Shown: one piece after another, positions 63,725-64,000 of the stretch
Layout: each line of letters begins with the position of its first letter
Numbering within the stretch: position 1 is the stretch's first letter
Assembly: GCA_905235135.1 (NCBI GenBank)
Contig: CAJOKR010000023.1
Span: 31,700 to 95,699 of the forward strand
DNA length: 64,000 nucleotides
From: an uncultured Bacteroidales bacterium
Lineage (GTDB): Bacteria > Bacteroidota > Bacteroidia > Bacteroidales > WCHB1-69
Reading direction: 5' to 3'
The notes under the pieces: generated by a model
What the model was told of the DNA's origin: nothing
What the model saw: only the letters and a program-made list of their open reading frames with translations
Databases searched by the model: none
Program-made: the position numbers and the translations under genes

Positions 63725-64000
63725 ATGGCAAGAATGGCAAGACCCAAAAAGTATCACATCATCTTAACAGAGGAAGAACGTGCCCGTTTAAAAAAGTTGG
63801 CGAAATCTTCAGAAAGCAAGAAACTGATTCGCAAGCGCATCAACATTCTGTTGGATTTGGACGAGTCACAGGACAAGTGTTTGACCTATGCGCAATGTGT
63901 CAAGAGCAATGCCACCAGCATGATGAATGTGTACAAAGTAATTATAGCGTATGTCAAGGGTGGCATAGACAACGTTCTCACCATCAAGCGTAGCATCAAT
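63725..64000 (+). mobile_element. IS630-type transposase, N-terminal part (right edge)
   Basis: An open frame from ATG 63725 to the window edge (92 codons): MARPKKYHIILTEEERARLKKLAKSS, then RKRINILLDLDES, the helix-turn-helix part of IS630/Tc1-like transposases. The catalytic DDE domain lies beyond the window. Inverted repeats of the element cannot be checked from one side. Confidence 0.7.

Overview
The window looks like a chromosome segment of a Bacteroidota bacterium, most likely an uncultured Bacteroidales. Visible grounds: many genes sit behind the Bacteroidota -7 promoter word TAnnTTTG; Shine-Dalgarno sequences are weak; a C10 (streptopain-like) protease ends in a type A T9SS sorting signal; a large secreted protein ends in a gliding-motility-type (type B) C-terminal domain; there is an FprA flavodiiron protein beside a fused Nfn/GltD-type flavoprotein, an rpsF-rpsR-rplI operon and a tRNA-Thr/tuf/tRNA-Trp block. 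I cannot place it to genus.

Layout. 0-5 kb: a membrane protein cut by the left edge, a DUF937 protein, galM, then a defence-like patch: a Panacea-domain gene with an unknown partner, a RHH-like/ParE toxin-antitoxin pair and two paralogous membrane proteins. The galM 5' end and promoter are duplicated there. 5-10 kb: large T9SS cargo and wbpD/wbpE plus a polysaccharide deacetylase (a 2,3-diacetamido-uronic acid sugar pathway, completed by wbpB at 40.8 kb). 10-12 kb: tRNA-Trp, tuf, tRNA-Thr. 12-18 kb: rfbD, a four-helix-bundle protein, a beta-CASP metallo-hydrolase, a lipoprotein, a NarI/DsrM-like cytochrome b, dsrC and an unknown array-flanked protein, all separated by long 7-nt repeat arrays. 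18-30 kb: radical SAM/SPASM protein, rpsO, pnp, nif3-like, zinc-ribbon coiled coil, two lipoproteins, a DsrK/HdrD-like ferredoxin-type protein, and rplI-rpsR-rpsF. 30-50 kb: gapA, rubredoxin, C10 protease, fprA, nfn-like fusion, folD, acyltransferase, SPOR protein, mntP, wbpB, nuclease, rlmH, sufD-sufC, a double TldD-like protein and purA. 50-64 kb: a broken thioredoxin gene with a MITE-like element in its leader, a nuclease-methylase-specificity fusion, recA, TPR lipoprotein, ruvB, rpmE2, lon, meaB, then an EcoRI-like methylase with a DUF262-HNH protein, a structured intergenic element, a RhuM fragment and an IS630-type transposase cut by the right edge.

Themes. (1) DsrC, a NarI/DsrM-like cytochrome b and a DsrK-like Fe-S protein occur together without any DsrAB in view, suggesting a thiol/disulfide-linked quinone redox module. 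(2) FprA, rubredoxin and the Nfn-like fusion form an O2/NO-detoxification and ferredoxin-NAD(P)H group. (3) Intergenic space is unusually rich in structured repeats: 7-nt arrays, a GTAGAGACGC palindrome family that supplies stop codons, REP-like double hairpins and a 376-bp element with terminal inverted repeats and 12-bp target duplications. (4) At least seven otherwise intact genes, including pnp, carry a single apparent frameshift, mostly in short homopolymers; this may be assembly error and limits claims about pseudogenes.
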